Source: Streptosporangium roseum DSM 43021
GTDB taxonomy: Bacteria; Actinomycetota; Actinomycetes; Streptosporangiales; Streptosporangiaceae
Direction: 5' to 3'
NCBI RefSeq assembly: GCF_000024865.1
Contig: NC_013595.1
Coordinates: 2,914,001-2,978,000, forward strand
Length of the DNA stretch: 64,000 bases
In this document: one piece after another, positions 25,876 to 34,955 of the stretch
Layout of the letters: each line of letters starts with the position of its first letter
Position numbering within the stretch: position 1 is the stretch's first letter
The notes under the pieces: model-generated
Databases searched by the model: none
Seen by the model: only the letters and a program-made list of their open reading frames with translations
Told to the model about the DNA's origin: nothing
Translations under genes and position numbers: made by a program

Positions 25876-27006
25876 ATGACCCGTCGCCTTCCGCGGCGTG
25901 CGCTGGCGCTCTGCGCGGGAGGCCTGCTCCTGCTGTCTCCGCGTCTGCCCGCCGCCCACGCCGAGCCCGCCAGCCCGCCCGCGGCGGAGGCCTGGCAGGC
26001 GCCGACGAGCGCGCGGTTGAGCAGTGACGGGTCGCTGTCCGACGTGGCCGGGGCCTCGGCCACCAGCGTCTGGGCGGTGGGCCAGCAGAGCGTCTGGGAC
26101 ATCTGGCAGAGCCGGGGCGCGATCACCCACTGGGACGGCGTGACCTGGACCGAGGTCGGCATCCGCAACGATCCCACCGGCGCGGGGCTCCTGCGCTCGG
26201 TCGCGGCCGCCTCCACGACCGAGCTGTGGGCCGTCGGCGAGGGCCATGACGGCCTGCCGTACCTGGCGAGGGGGGACGGGGCTGCCTTCGACCGGGTCAC
26301 CGTCGACAGCCTGCGCGTGGGCGACTGGCTGGGCGGGGTGGCGGCCGCCCCGAACCGGATGGTCGCGGTCGGCCGCCGCGACAAGCACCCGCTCGTCGTC
26401 ACCGGGACCGGGAGCGGCAAGTGGAAGCTCACGCAGCTCGACGGGAAGGGCACGCTGTACGGCGTTGCCCTGGCCGGCAAGAGCGACGGGTGGGCGGTGG
26501 GCGACACCGGCGGCAGGCCGCTGATCACGAGGCTGTCCGGCGGGCGCTGGAAGACCTTCCACGTCCCGGACATCCCCGGCGGCTACCTGCGCGACATCCA
26601 CCTCGACGGGCCGAAGCGGGCGCTGGCCGTCGGCGGCGTCTACGACGACTCCGGCAGGGCGGGACCGCTGATCCTGTCCTGGAACGGCAAGAAGTGGTCC
26701 CGGCTGACCCCGCCCGGCGGCGACGTGCGCCTGTACGGCGTGACCGGTGATCGCAAGGGCCGCTTCTGGATCTCCGGGGTGGATCTGGAGCGGCCCGGCG
26801 AGGCCTTCCTGCTCCGCTACGACGGCCACACGGTCAGGCCGCTCCGCGGCGCGGCCGCCATCGTCCCGCGGACCATCAGGCTCCAGTCGGTGGCCTACCT
26901 GCCGGGCGCCGGCACCGTGGTGACCGTGGGCCACGTGGTGGACGCCGACGGCCGCTACACCGACGTGATCGAGCGGCTGGGCACCTCGGAGCGCGCCAAG
27001 CCGTAG
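25876..27006 (+). CDS. Secreted beta-propeller-like protein of unknown function
   Basis: A 376-residue protein starting MTRRLPRRALALCAGGLLLLSPRLPAAHAEP, a clear signal peptide. The mature part contains repeated SVWAVGQQ, ELWAVGEG, MVAVGRRD, GWAVGDTG and ALAVGGVY motifs at roughly 50-residue intervals, a pattern of secreted beta-propellers. An in-frame TTG (25870) is possible, but ATG 25876 starts the signal peptide cleanly. Its stop lies four bases from the convergent small membrane protein gene. No enzyme motif is seen. Confidence 0.75.
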   Translation: MTRRLPRRALALCAGGLLLLSPRLPAAHAEPASPPAAEAWQAPTSARLSSDGSLSDVAGASATSVWAVGQQSVWDIWQSRGAITHWDGVTWTEVGIRNDPTGAGLLRSVAAASTTELWAVGEGHDGLPYLARGDGAAFDRVTVDSLRVGDWLGGVAAAPNRMVAVGRRDKHPLVVTGTGSGKWKLTQLDGKGTLYGVALAGKSDGWAVGDTGGRPLITRLSGGRWKTFHVPDIPGGYLRDIHLDGPKRALAVGGVYDDSGRAGPLILSWNGKKWSRLTPPGGDVRLYGVTGDRKGRFWISGVDLERPGEAFLLRYDGHTVRPLRGAAAIVPRTIRLQSVAYLPGAGTVVTVGHVVDADGRYTDVIERLGTSERAKP

Positions 27007-27009
27007 CCG

Positions 27010-27486
27010 TCAGATGACCGCGCCGTCGTCCCAGCCGGAGTCGTTGGGCGGGCCGTCGCCCATCCGCACCACGAGCGCCACGAAACCGCCGATGAACGCC
27101 GCGACCGCGGTGAACAGCATCCAGCCCTGCAGTTGCCAGTTCAGGGCGGCGCTGAGCAGCAGGTAGGCCGGGCCGCCGAAGAGGGCCAGCCAGGCGATCT
27201 TGGTGGTGGTGTCCGTCTTGGGCAGCGGGGGCGGCGGCGGGGGCACGTAGTGACCCTCGTCGTCGGGATCCGCCTGCTCGGTGTCGGTGTCGGCGTCGGT
27301 GTCGGCGAGGTCCTCCGCCGGCGGGCGCTCGTCCTCGTCCGACTGCTTGACCACGCGCCGGGGAGGTTCGGAGGGCAGGTTCTCGCTGTCGGGCCACGGC
27401 TGGTCGGCCGAGTCGCGTACGGCGGTGTCGTTGAAGGACGCGACGATCTGACGCCAGACCTCGTCCTCATCGCTTTGAGGTGTCAC
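27010..27486 (-). CDS. Small membrane protein with acidic N-terminal tail
   Basis: A 158-residue protein. The first 85 residues are acidic and low in complexity, with an ADTDADTDTEQADPDDE run followed by seven prolines; two membrane helices occupy about 97-115 and 122-143. The C-terminus is short and polar. I do not recognise the family. The start is GTG 27484-27486. It lies upstream of the hydrolase gene at 28.3 kb only in map order, with both on the minus strand and 66 bases between them, so they may be co-transcribed. Confidence 0.7.
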   Translation of the reverse strand: MTPQSDEDEVWRQIVASFNDTAVRDSADQPWPDSENLPSEPPRRVVKQSDEDERPPAEDLADTDADTDTEQADPDDEGHYVPPPPPPLPKTDTTTKIAWLALFGGPAYLLLSAALNWQLQGWMLFTAVAAFIGGFVALVVRMGDGPPNDSGWDDGAVI

Positions 27487-27552
27487 TTAGCTGGGCTCGT
27501 TACTCATCGGCGGGCCACTTCCTCCCGGAAACCGCGCATCCCCCACTCGCGA

Positions 27553-28317
27553 TCAGTCTGCCTGCAAGGGTACCGAGGCGTTCGCATGGACGAACTCCAG
27601 GCTCCCCGAGAAGATCCGATCCGCGTCGTTGTCGAGCGTCGCGACGTGGTAGCTGTCGTTGAGCTCCACCACATTAAGATTCCCCCCGCTCAGCCTCTCA
27701 CGCAGAATACGCACACTGGCCGGTTTCACCACATGGTCCTGCGGGCTGTGGAAGACCAGCACCGGCTGGGTGACCTTGCCCAGCTCAGCCTGGGTCAGTG
27801 CCCACAGCCGGGTGAGGCTGGCCGCGGCCCTGACCGGAGTGCGTGTGTAGCCTAGCTCGATCGCCCCCTCCTTCTTGATGTCACCCGCCACGCCCGGCAC
27901 CGACGGGACCACCAGCCCCAGCAGCGGCGCCAGCCGGAGCAGCGGCACGTCGCTGGTCACCGACGGGTTGACGATCACCAGCCCCCTGATCCCCGCGCCG
28001 TGGACCTGGGCCAGCCGCAGCGCCATGCAGCCGCCCATGGACAGGCCCATCACGAAGATCTCGGTGCACCGGCCGCGCAGGTCCGCCAGGGTCCTGTCCA
28101 GCTCGGCGTACCAGTCCTCCCACCGGGTGCGGTTCATCTCCTGCCAGGTGGTGCCGTGGCCGGGCAGCCGGGGCAGCGCCACGGTCAGGCCCGCCGCGGC
28201 CAGGTGCTCGCCCCACGGGCGCAGCGACTGGGGCGAGCCGGTGAATCCATGGCAGAGCAAGACGCCGATCTGACCACCTTTATGGTGGTACGGCTCCGCA
28301 CCGGGCATGACTGGCAT
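27553..28317 (-). CDS. Alpha/beta hydrolase (carboxylesterase/monoacylglycerol lipase-like)
   Basis: A 254-residue hydrolase. The oxyanion-hole motif is VLLCHGFTGSPQSL, the nucleophile serine lies in VMGLSMGGCMA, the acid in VFHSPQDHVV and the histidine in LNDSYHVATLDND, matching Est30/YvaK-like carboxylesterases. The frame is open beyond it, but ATG 28315-28317 has AAGGAG six bases upstream. It is divergent from the acyltransferase gene, fitting a lipid-metabolism neighbourhood. Confidence 0.9.
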   Translation of the reverse strand: MPVMPGAEPYHHKGGQIGVLLCHGFTGSPQSLRPWGEHLAAAGLTVALPRLPGHGTTWQEMNRTRWEDWYAELDRTLADLRGRCTEIFVMGLSMGGCMALRLAQVHGAGIRGLVIVNPSVTSDVPLLRLAPLLGLVVPSVPGVAGDIKKEGAIELGYTRTPVRAAASLTRLWALTQAELGKVTQPVLVFHSPQDHVVKPASVRILRERLSGGNLNVVELNDSYHVATLDNDADRIFSGSLEFVHANASVPLQAD

Positions 28318-28465
28318 CGCAGCTCCTTGTAAGGTTCGCCCGATCGTCGCACGAGTGGGGCGTATTTTGCGAGAGGTCGATTTGAGTGGTTTCGCGGTGT
28401 AGTTGGCCGGCACCGGAGGTGCGAAGATAACTCAAGGTCCCGCCTGTCAATCGAAGGAGCCTCAC

Positions 28466-29173
28466 GTGTTCTACTGGGTGGTGAAGGCCATCCTCTGGCC
28501 CTTCCTCCATCTCGTCTTCCGTCCGTGGGCGGAGGGGGTGGAGAACGTGCCCAAGGAGGGGCCGGTAATCCTGGCGGGCAACCACCTGTCATTCGCCGAT
28601 CATTTCTTCGGGGCGCTCTTCCTGCCGCGCAAGGTGATCTCTCTCGGCAAGTCCGACTACTTCACCGGCCGCGGCCTCAAAGGCGTCCTCAGCCGGGCCT
28701 TCTTCAGCGGCGTGGGCACCGTCCCGATCGACCGCTCGGGCGGCAAGGCCAGCGAGGCGGCGCTCCGCACCGGCAAGCGCATCCTCGGCGAGGGCCAGGT
28801 GCTCGCCATCTATCCCGAGGGCACCCGCTCGCCCGACGGCCGCCTCTACAAGGGCAAGACCGGCGTGGCCCGGCTGGCGCTGGAGTCGCGGGCGCCGGTC
28901 GTCCCGTGGGCGATGGTCAACACCTTCGAGATGATGCCCCCCGGCCGTCCCTTCCCCAAGCTGGGCATCCGCCCGGGGGTGCGGTTCGGCAAGCCGCTGG
29001 ACTTCTCCCGCTACTACGGGATGGAGGAGGACCGCCTCGTCCTGCGCGCCGTCACCGACGAGATCATGTACGCGCTGATGGAGCTCGCCGGCCAGGAGTA
29101 CGTCGACAAATACGCCGCGAGCGCCAAGGCCGAGGCCGCCCGCGCGGCCAAGGAGGCCGGCAGGCGCCGCTGA
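28466..29173 (+). CDS. 1-acyl-sn-glycerol-3-phosphate acyltransferase
   Basis: A 235-residue PlsC-type acyltransferase that makes phosphatidic acid from lysophosphatidic acid at the membrane. The catalytic motif is NHLSFAD (HX4D), the second motif GTVPIDRSG and the third YPEGTRSPDG. An N-terminal hydrophobic stretch (FYWVVKAILWPFLHLVF) anchors it. GTG 28466 is chosen for the GAAGGAG ribosome site six bases upstream. The C-terminal tail is rich in Ala/Lys/Arg. Confidence 0.92.
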   Translation: MFYWVVKAILWPFLHLVFRPWAEGVENVPKEGPVILAGNHLSFADHFFGALFLPRKVISLGKSDYFTGRGLKGVLSRAFFSGVGTVPIDRSGGKASEAALRTGKRILGEGQVLAIYPEGTRSPDGRLYKGKTGVARLALESRAPVVPWAMVNTFEMMPPGRPFPKLGIRPGVRFGKPLDFSRYYGMEEDRLVLRAVTDEIMYALMELAGQEYVDKYAASAKAEAARAAKEAGRRR

Positions 29174-29345
29174 CGGCGCCCGGCCCCTCGCCAGGCCCGG
29201 CCGGACGGGCAGGCGCCGCCGCCGACGGCGCCCGGCCCCGGTCGGCCCGATCGGACCGAGGTATCCGGGATCGGTCGGCCCGGCCGGACCGAGGTCTCCT
29301 GCCCCGGTCGGCCCGACCGGACCGAGGTATCCGGGACCGTGCCGG
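29174..29345. repeat. Intergenic repeats after the acyltransferase gene
   Basis: Units of about 34 bases built on GGTCGGCCCGACCGGACCGAGG, ending alternately TATCCGGGA and TCTCCTGCC, are repeated three times; a GGCAGGCGCCGCCG-like block occurs earlier. Each unit contains a GGTCGGCC...GGACCGA inverted segment. No gene is seen. Confidence 0.75.
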
Positions 29346-29426
29346 CCGTCACGGCCATGACCTGATGTCTCGATGTTGAGTGTGTCTGTCCAGGTCAGAT
29401 CCCTATGTCGGGGTTAGCCTGGCGCA

Positions 29427-29810
29427 ATGAAGATCTCCAGACCCGCGCTCGCCGCGGTGGCCTGCGGCGGAGCGCTGGGGGCGCTGGCCCGCCACCTGGT
29501 ACACGCGGCCTTCCCGAACCCGCCGCACGCGCTCCAGTGGACGCTCCTGGTGGTCAGCGTTACCGGCTGCCTGCTGATCGGCCTGCTGACGGTCTGGATC
29601 GAGAGGCATCCGGGCCACCCGCTCGTCGGGCCGTTCCTGTCGACCGGCTTCCTCGGCGGGTTCACCACCTTCTCCTCCTACGCGGTGAACGTGGAGGACA
29701 AGTTCCACTCCGGCGACACAGGCGTGGCCGTCATCCATCTCGTGCTCACCCCCGTGCTGGCGATGATCGCCGTGTTCGTCGGGACGGCCGTCGCGAGGAG
29801 GGTGATGTGA
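29427..29810 (+). CDS. crcB: CrcB/Fluc fluoride channel subunit 1
   Basis: A 127-residue four-helix membrane protein of the Fluc family, which exports fluoride. Motifs GGALGALARHLV, NPPHALQWTLLVVSVTGCLLIGLL and TGFLGGFTTFSSYAVN are typical, including the phenylalanine/threonine pore region. The start is ATG 29427. It overlaps the second crcB gene by four bases (GTGA), the arrangement seen in organisms whose channel is a heterodimer of oppositely oriented subunits. Confidence 0.92.
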   Translation: MKISRPALAAVACGGALGALARHLVHAAFPNPPHALQWTLLVVSVTGCLLIGLLTVWIERHPGHPLVGPFLSTGFLGGFTTFSSYAVNVEDKFHSGDTGVAVIHLVLTPVLAMIAVFVGTAVARRVM

Positions 29811-30166
29811 CCGCCGCGATCCTGGTGCTGCTGGGCGGCTCCGTCGGCGCCGCGCTCCGCCACCTCCTCGGGATCTGGATCCCCGCGCGCTTCCCGTGGG
29901 CCATCTTCGTCGCGAACGTGTCGGCCTCGTTCCTGCTCGGCCTGGTCGCGGCGGGGACGGTCGCCGGGCGGCTGCCCGAATGGCTGCTGCTCCTGGCCGG
30001 CACCGGCTTCTGCGGCGCGCTCAGCACCTACAGCACCCTGGCCAACGACACCCTGCGGCTGGCGGAGAAGGGCGAACGCCGCCTCGCGGTGGCCAACATG
30101 GGGATCAACGTCGTGTTCGGCCTCGTGGCGGCGTTCATCGGCGCGGCCCTGGGCCGGGCCCTCTAG
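29807..30166 (+). CDS. crcB: CrcB/Fluc fluoride channel subunit 2
   Basis: A 119-residue partner subunit with LLGGSVGAALRHLLG, FVANVSASFLLGLV and GTGFCGALSTYSTLANDT, the second diagnostic Fluc set. GTG 29807 overlaps the stop of the first copy. The two differ in the charge pattern around the helices, consistent with opposite membrane insertion. No fluoride riboswitch was seen upstream of the pair. Confidence 0.92.
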   Translation: MTAAILVLLGGSVGAALRHLLGIWIPARFPWAIFVANVSASFLLGLVAAGTVAGRLPEWLLLLAGTGFCGALSTYSTLANDTLRLAEKGERRLAVANMGINVVFGLVAAFIGAALGRAL

Positions 30167-30244
30167 CGGCACGGGCACCGGGCGGGGCACGGCGCCCCGA
30201 GGCCGGCCCTATGGGCACCGGTCAGCCGGCCCGTAGGGGCACGG

Positions 30245-32140
30245 TCAGCCGGCCGTACGGGCACCGGGACCACGCGGCCGTCCGCCGGGCAGCGCCGACC
30301 AGGCGGTCCGGATCTCCTGCGCCACCCCGGCCAGCGGTCCCGACCCGGGGAGCGGCCCAGGAGAGGCCGGGGCGGGCCAGTCCTGTACGGCCGCCGCCAG
30401 CCTCCGCAGGCCCGCGACCGTGGCCGTCACGTCACCGGAGGAGGGGACGGCGGCCCCCGACCGGGCCTGGACGGCCGCTTCGATGATCGCCGCGCTGATC
30501 CGCTGGAGGGCCACGACCTCCGGCCACCAGGCCGCGGTCCGGGAGCCGGCCGGGGGCGGCTCGCTCAAGCCCTGCTGCATCCCCTTGTGCAGCTCGCTGA
30601 AGCGCCGGTACAGCCTGCGCCGCTGCCGCGCCGGCTGCCGCCCGGCCTCGAACGCCGCCTGCAGGTAGTCGGCGGCGGCCGTCACGGTGCCGGCCAGCCT
30701 GCCGCGCACCCGCACCCGCCAGCTCCCCGGCCAGAGCGCGTACCCGGCGACGAGCACGATCGCGCAGCCGATGAGCGTGTCGTACAGGCGTGCCGGCAGC
30801 ACCATGCCCAGCGGGGCCGGAGCGGCCGACTCGACCAGGATCAGCACGAGCGGGGTGATGGCGGTGCTCATCATGGCGTAGCTCCGGTCGATGCCGATCC
30901 GGGCGACCGCGCCGAGCGCGAAGACCACGGGTACCGTCGGCCAGCCCGGGGGGACGAGCAGGAGCAGGACGCCGCCCACGGCCACGCCGGCCAGCGTGCC
31001 CAGGGCGCGGAGCACGGCGCGGCCGAACACCGAGCCGAAGTCGGGCTTGAAGACGAGCGTCACGGTCATGGGCACCCAGTAGGAGTGCGGCACCGCGACC
31101 ACGGAGACCAGCACGGTGGCGATGCCCATGCACAGGGCGAGCCGCAGCGCGTAGCCCAGGGTGTCCGGCGAGGTCAGCACGGCGGAGAGGTCCCGCCCCC
31201 AGCGCCGCCCCGGCGGGGCGGCCGGCGGCGCCGCGTCGCCGCGCAGGCAGGACACCGCGTACGCCAGGGCGCGGGAGAAGATCCTCTCGTCGGCGGTCTC
31301 CGGCCGCCGCTCCGGCGGGGGGATCCCGTGCGCTCCCGAGGCGACGGCGCGGGCCAGGGCCGTCACCGGCGCGCTCGCGCCGGGCGGGAAGGCGTCGCCG
31401 TGCCGGAGCATGGTCGCGACCGCCTCCAGCAGCGGTTGCGCGGCGTTGAGCATGCCCATCAGCCGGACGCTCTCGGAGTCGCGTCCGGGGGCCGACAGGC
31501 GGTATCCGGTCAGCACGTCGTAGGCGTCGCTCACGGCCGGGGCCAGGACCGTCCAGGCGCGCCCGGCGTCACCGGCGTCCATCATGGCGGCGATCTCCCG
31601 GTACACCCGGGCGACGGCGGCGCGCTCCGCCGTACCGGCGCGCACCGGCCAGGCGGCCAGCGCGAGCACCAGCACACCCGCCCCGCCCGCCATATAGAGC
31701 AGCGGCGGCCACCACCAGGGCTCGCGCAGCGGGAGCGCGGACCACACCGACGCCGTCACCAGGAGGTTCATTCCGGCGGCCGACAGGGCCGAGCCGATCG
31801 CGCTGATCGCGCCGGACACGAACGCCGCCCCGACGAGCGCCGCCACGGTCCACCAGCCCCGGTCGTGGAACGCCACGCCGGTCGCCGTCCCCACCGCGCC
31901 GCCGAGCACCGCGACCGTGATGTGGACCAGGCGGAGCCGGTAGGAGGGGTGCCGGTCCCGCATCGCGGCGGCGAGCGCGCCGGTGGCCAGGAGCATCCCC
32001 ATCCGGGGGTTGCCCGCGACGACCCCGGCCGCCACCCCGGCCGAGATGACCGCGCCGGCCCGCACCGCGGCGGCCCAGGGGACGGGGACCCTCTTCGGGC
32101 GGAGGGTACGGCTGAGCCACCCGTCCGCCGTGACGTCCAT
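30245..32140 (-). CDS. FUSC family membrane transporter
   Basis: A 631-residue protein with two sets of membrane helices (about 25-160 and 310-450), each followed by a soluble helical part, the layout of the fusaric acid resistance/aromatic acid exporter family. The second helical block carries the FUSC-like region SYWVPMTVTLVFKPDFGSVFGRAVLRALGTLAGV. The substrate is unknown. It starts at ATG 32138-32140, ten bases after the ammonium transporter stop on the same strand, so the two may be co-transcribed. Confidence 0.87.
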   Translation of the reverse strand: MDVTADGWLSRTLRPKRVPVPWAAAVRAGAVISAGVAAGVVAGNPRMGMLLATGALAAAMRDRHPSYRLRLVHITVAVLGGAVGTATGVAFHDRGWWTVAALVGAAFVSGAISAIGSALSAAGMNLLVTASVWSALPLREPWWWPPLLYMAGGAGVLVLALAAWPVRAGTAERAAVARVYREIAAMMDAGDAGRAWTVLAPAVSDAYDVLTGYRLSAPGRDSESVRLMGMLNAAQPLLEAVATMLRHGDAFPPGASAPVTALARAVASGAHGIPPPERRPETADERIFSRALAYAVSCLRGDAAPPAAPPGRRWGRDLSAVLTSPDTLGYALRLALCMGIATVLVSVVAVPHSYWVPMTVTLVFKPDFGSVFGRAVLRALGTLAGVAVGGVLLLLVPPGWPTVPVVFALGAVARIGIDRSYAMMSTAITPLVLILVESAAPAPLGMVLPARLYDTLIGCAIVLVAGYALWPGSWRVRVRGRLAGTVTAAADYLQAAFEAGRQPARQRRRLYRRFSELHKGMQQGLSEPPPAGSRTAAWWPEVVALQRISAAIIEAAVQARSGAAVPSSGDVTATVAGLRRLAAAVQDWPAPASPGPLPGSGPLAGVAQEIRTAWSALPGGRPRGPGARTAG

Positions 32141-32149
32141 CCCCGCGGT

Positions 32150-33358
32150 CTAGCCCGTGCCGAACTGCAGATCCGAGCCGGCGAGCTGCTCGGCCTCGGT
32201 CTCCTTCAGGCGGAAGAGCCTGTCGACGACCTTGCCGATCACGAAGGTGACCACGAAGCAGTAGACGGCCACCACCACGATGGACAGCGCCTGCTTGCCG
32301 AGCAGCGCGCCGCTGCCGCCGTAGAACAGGCCGGCCGTCCCGACCACGCCGGTCGAGAAGAACCCGATCAGCAGCGTGCCCACGATGCCGCCCATGCCGT
32401 GCACGCCGACCACGTCCAGGGTGTCGTCGTAGCCGAGGACGAACTTCCACTCGACGGCCATGGAGCAGAGGGCGGCGGCCACGATGCCGATCACCAGGGC
32501 GCCTTCGGCGTTCACGTAGGCGCAGGAAGGCGTGATGGCGACCAGTCCGGCGACGGCCCCGGTGGCCGAGCCCAGCTTGCTGAGCCTGCGGGAACGGAGC
32601 CACTCCAGGAACATCCAGGTCAGCATGCCGACACAGCCCGCGATCATGGTGCTCAGGAACGCCGTCACCGCGGTCGGGCCGTCGTTCAGCGCCGATCCGC
32701 CGTTGAAGCCGAACCAGCCGAACCACAGCAGGGCCAGGCCGAGCATGACCAGCGGGATGTTGCTGGGCTGGGGCGGCTCACCGCGCCGGTACCGGATGCC
32801 GGGTCCCAGGGCCATGGCCAGGGCCAGGCCCGCCATGCCCGAGTTGAGCTCGACCACCAGCCCGCCGGCGAAGTCGAGCGTGCCCATCCGGTGGATCCAG
32901 CCGGAGCTGTCGAAGACCCAGTGCGCAATCGGGAAGTAGACCAGGGTGACCCAGACCACCGAGAAGATCATCCATGGCCCCACGCGGATGCGCCCGGCCA
33001 CCGAGCCGCTGATCAGCGCGACGGTGATGATGGCGAAGGTGAGCTGGAAGAGCGCGTAGGCGTAGGTCGGGACCGAACCCGTCAGGTCGGTGGGCCTGAT
33101 GTTCGCGAAGCGGAAGTCGCCGAATCCGATCAGGCCGAGCCCGCCCGCGTCCGGGCCGAAGACGAGCCCGTAGCCGTAGGCGAACCACAGGACGGTCACC
33201 AGGCTGATCGAGACGAAGCTCATGAAGAGCATGCTGAAGACGTTCTTCGAACGGACCATGCCGCCGTAGAAGAAGGCGAGCCCCGGTGTCATCAGCAGCA
33301 CCATCGCGGTGCTCACCAGCACCCAGGCGGAATCGCCGGTATTCAATCCGGTAGGCAT
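32150..33358 (-). CDS. amt: Ammonium transporter
   Basis: A 402-residue Amt/Mep/Rh channel with eleven hydrophobic segments. Family landmarks: DSAWVLVSTAMVLLMTPGLAFFYGGMVRSKN at the N-terminus, DFAGGLVVELNSG, WFGWFGFNGGSAL and the second pore histidine in DDTLDVVGVHGMGG. The first pore histidine position near DFAGG is valine (GGLVVEL), where most Amt proteins have GGxVVHI; this may alter conduction. The start is ATG 33356-33358 with GCGAGG upstream. No glnK/glnD follows. It is divergent from the urea-use operon. Confidence 0.9.
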   Translation of the reverse strand: MPTGLNTGDSAWVLVSTAMVLLMTPGLAFFYGGMVRSKNVFSMLFMSFVSISLVTVLWFAYGYGLVFGPDAGGLGLIGFGDFRFANIRPTDLTGSVPTYAYALFQLTFAIITVALISGSVAGRIRVGPWMIFSVVWVTLVYFPIAHWVFDSSGWIHRMGTLDFAGGLVVELNSGMAGLALAMALGPGIRYRRGEPPQPSNIPLVMLGLALLWFGWFGFNGGSALNDGPTAVTAFLSTMIAGCVGMLTWMFLEWLRSRRLSKLGSATGAVAGLVAITPSCAYVNAEGALVIGIVAAALCSMAVEWKFVLGYDDTLDVVGVHGMGGIVGTLLIGFFSTGVVGTAGLFYGGSGALLGKQALSIVVVAVYCFVVTFVIGKVVDRLFRLKETEAEQLAGSDLQFGTG

Positions 33359-33605
33359 CGTCGAACCTCGCTTAGGGCCGCTTCCGATCTGTCGGTTAAT
33401 GATCGGAAGCACTCTTGGTGAAACGCCGCATTCGAGGATTTTGACGCTAATAAAACAGTGAAGGTGGAGTTAGGTAAGAAATAGGTATTGGCATGATTAA
33501 AAGCCCTTCTGCCTGGTGGTCCGTCGAGCGGCCCCGGGAATGACAGGCCGGGACGGCTCCACTCGGCCGGTAACCGCCGAACGAGGAGAATTCGGGAAGG
33601 CCGAC

Positions 33606-34574
33606 GTGACATCGACGACTCCGGTGGCGACCGCTCCGCACTTGCGAGACCTGAAACCGCTCACCCTGCTCGTCGCGGTGGTCCGCGGGATCGGCCAGGT
33701 CGACTTCATGGCCAGCCCATGGACCGGGCTCGTCTTCATCGTCGCCCTGGCCGCCGGCAACTGGCGCTACGCCGTCTACGGAGTGCTGGGCTCGGCGGTG
33801 GCCACGCTCACCGCCTACGCCTTCGGCGCCGCGCGCGACCGGGTCGAGCTGGGTCTCGAAGGGTTCAGCGGCACCCTCATCGGCGTCGCGTTCGTCCTCT
33901 ACTTCGGGATGAGCTGGATGACCACGCTCCTGGTCGTCGCGGGGTGCGTGGCGGGCAGCGTGGTCACCTCCGCGCTGGTCACCCTGCTCAAACCGTTCAA
34001 CCTGCCGACCTTCACCGCGCCGTTCTGCATCATCACCAGCGTGATGCTGCTCGCGGCTCCCTCCTTCGAGCGCGTCAGGCAGGGCGTGACCGGCCCCGCG
34101 CTCCCGTCCGCGGCGACCGGCCGCACGGCGCTCACCTGGAACGACATCTGGCAGGGCATGTTCAACGGCATCGGCCAGGTCTTCTTCCAGAACAAGTGGT
34201 ACGTCGGGCTCGTCTTCCTGGTCGGGCTGGTGGTGGGCAGCTGGATCGCCGCCGTCGCCGCGGTGGTCGCCAGCCTGGTGGGGATGGCGGTCGCCTGGGT
34301 GCTGGGCGCGCCCGCCGCCGACATCGCCGCCGGCCTGTACGGCTACAACGCCGTCCTGGTGGGGATGGCGCTCGCCGGGATCTTCGTCGTGCTGACCCCG
34401 GTCGGAGGCGTCTACGCGGTCGTCGGGGCGATCGCGGCCACCGGCCTGACCGCGGCCCTGACGACCTTCTTCACCCCGTTCGGCGGTCACACCCTGACGT
34501 GGCCGTTCGTCCTGGTGACCTGGACCTTCCTCGCGGCGGTCCCGGCGCTCGCCTGGCTCAGGCGCGCCGGGTGA
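33606..34574 (+). CDS. Urea transporter
   Basis: A 322-residue UT-family channel with about ten membrane segments in two homologous halves, including GIGQVDFMASPWTGLVFIVALAAGNWRYAVYG and the repeat-half equivalent GIGQVFFQNKWYVGLVFLVGLVVGSWI, and the pore signature LYGYNAVLVGMALA. The start is GTG 33606 with GGGAAGG five bases upstream; earlier in-frame codons have no such signal. It heads the urease operon and would import urea for it. Confidence 0.9.
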   Translation: MTSTTPVATAPHLRDLKPLTLLVAVVRGIGQVDFMASPWTGLVFIVALAAGNWRYAVYGVLGSAVATLTAYAFGAARDRVELGLEGFSGTLIGVAFVLYFGMSWMTTLLVVAGCVAGSVVTSALVTLLKPFNLPTFTAPFCIITSVMLLAAPSFERVRQGVTGPALPSAATGRTALTWNDIWQGMFNGIGQVFFQNKWYVGLVFLVGLVVGSWIAAVAAVVASLVGMAVAWVLGAPAADIAAGLYGYNAVLVGMALAGIFVVLTPVGGVYAVVGAIAATGLTAALTTFFTPFGGHTLTWPFVLVTWTFLAAVPALAWLRRAG

Positions 34575-34647
34575 CCGCGCCCGACGGAAATCCGCCGGTC
34601 GGCTCGGCCGGGCAGAAAAAGCCAATAACGCAAAAAGGGGATTTCTC

Positions 34648-34953
34648 ATGAATCTCGCACCGCGAGAACTGGACAAGCTACTGATCTATGTCGTGGCCGA
34701 CCTGGCGGCCAAGCGCAAGGAGCGCGGCCTGAAGCTCAACTACAGCGAGACGGTGGCGCTCGTCAGCGCGGCCGTACTGGAGGCCGCCCGCGAGGGAAAG
34801 TCGGTCGCCGACTGCATGGAGCTCGGCAAGAAGGTCGTCGGACCGGCCGACGTCATGGACGGCGTCCGGGAGATGCTGCCGCTCATGCAGGTCGAGGCCA
34901 CCTTCCCGGACGGCTCCAAGCTCGTCTCCTGCCACGATCCCGTCGGCGCCTGA
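34648..34953 (+). CDS. ureA: Urease gamma subunit
   Basis: A 101-residue structural urease subunit: MNLAPRELDKLLIYVVADLAAKRKERGLKLNYSETVALV is the textbook N-terminus, and MLPLMQVEATFPDGSKLVSCHDP the conserved end. The start ATG 34648 has AAAAAGGGG upstream. Urease hydrolyses urea to ammonia and carbamate at a di-nickel site formed in UreC. The next gene begins three bases after the stop. Confidence 0.96.
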   Translation: MNLAPRELDKLLIYVVADLAAKRKERGLKLNYSETVALVSAAVLEAAREGKSVADCMELGKKVVGPADVMDGVREMLPLMQVEATFPDGSKLVSCHDPVGA

Positions 34954-34955
34954 GG

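Noticed and set aside
29345..29426. Fluoride riboswitch ahead of the crcB pair
   Set aside because: The conserved blocks of the crcB motif RNA were not found between the repeats and the first crcB start.
30587..33421. A 944-codon plus-strand open frame
   Set aside because: Antisense to the FUSC and amt genes, with Arg/Gly/His-rich shadow composition.
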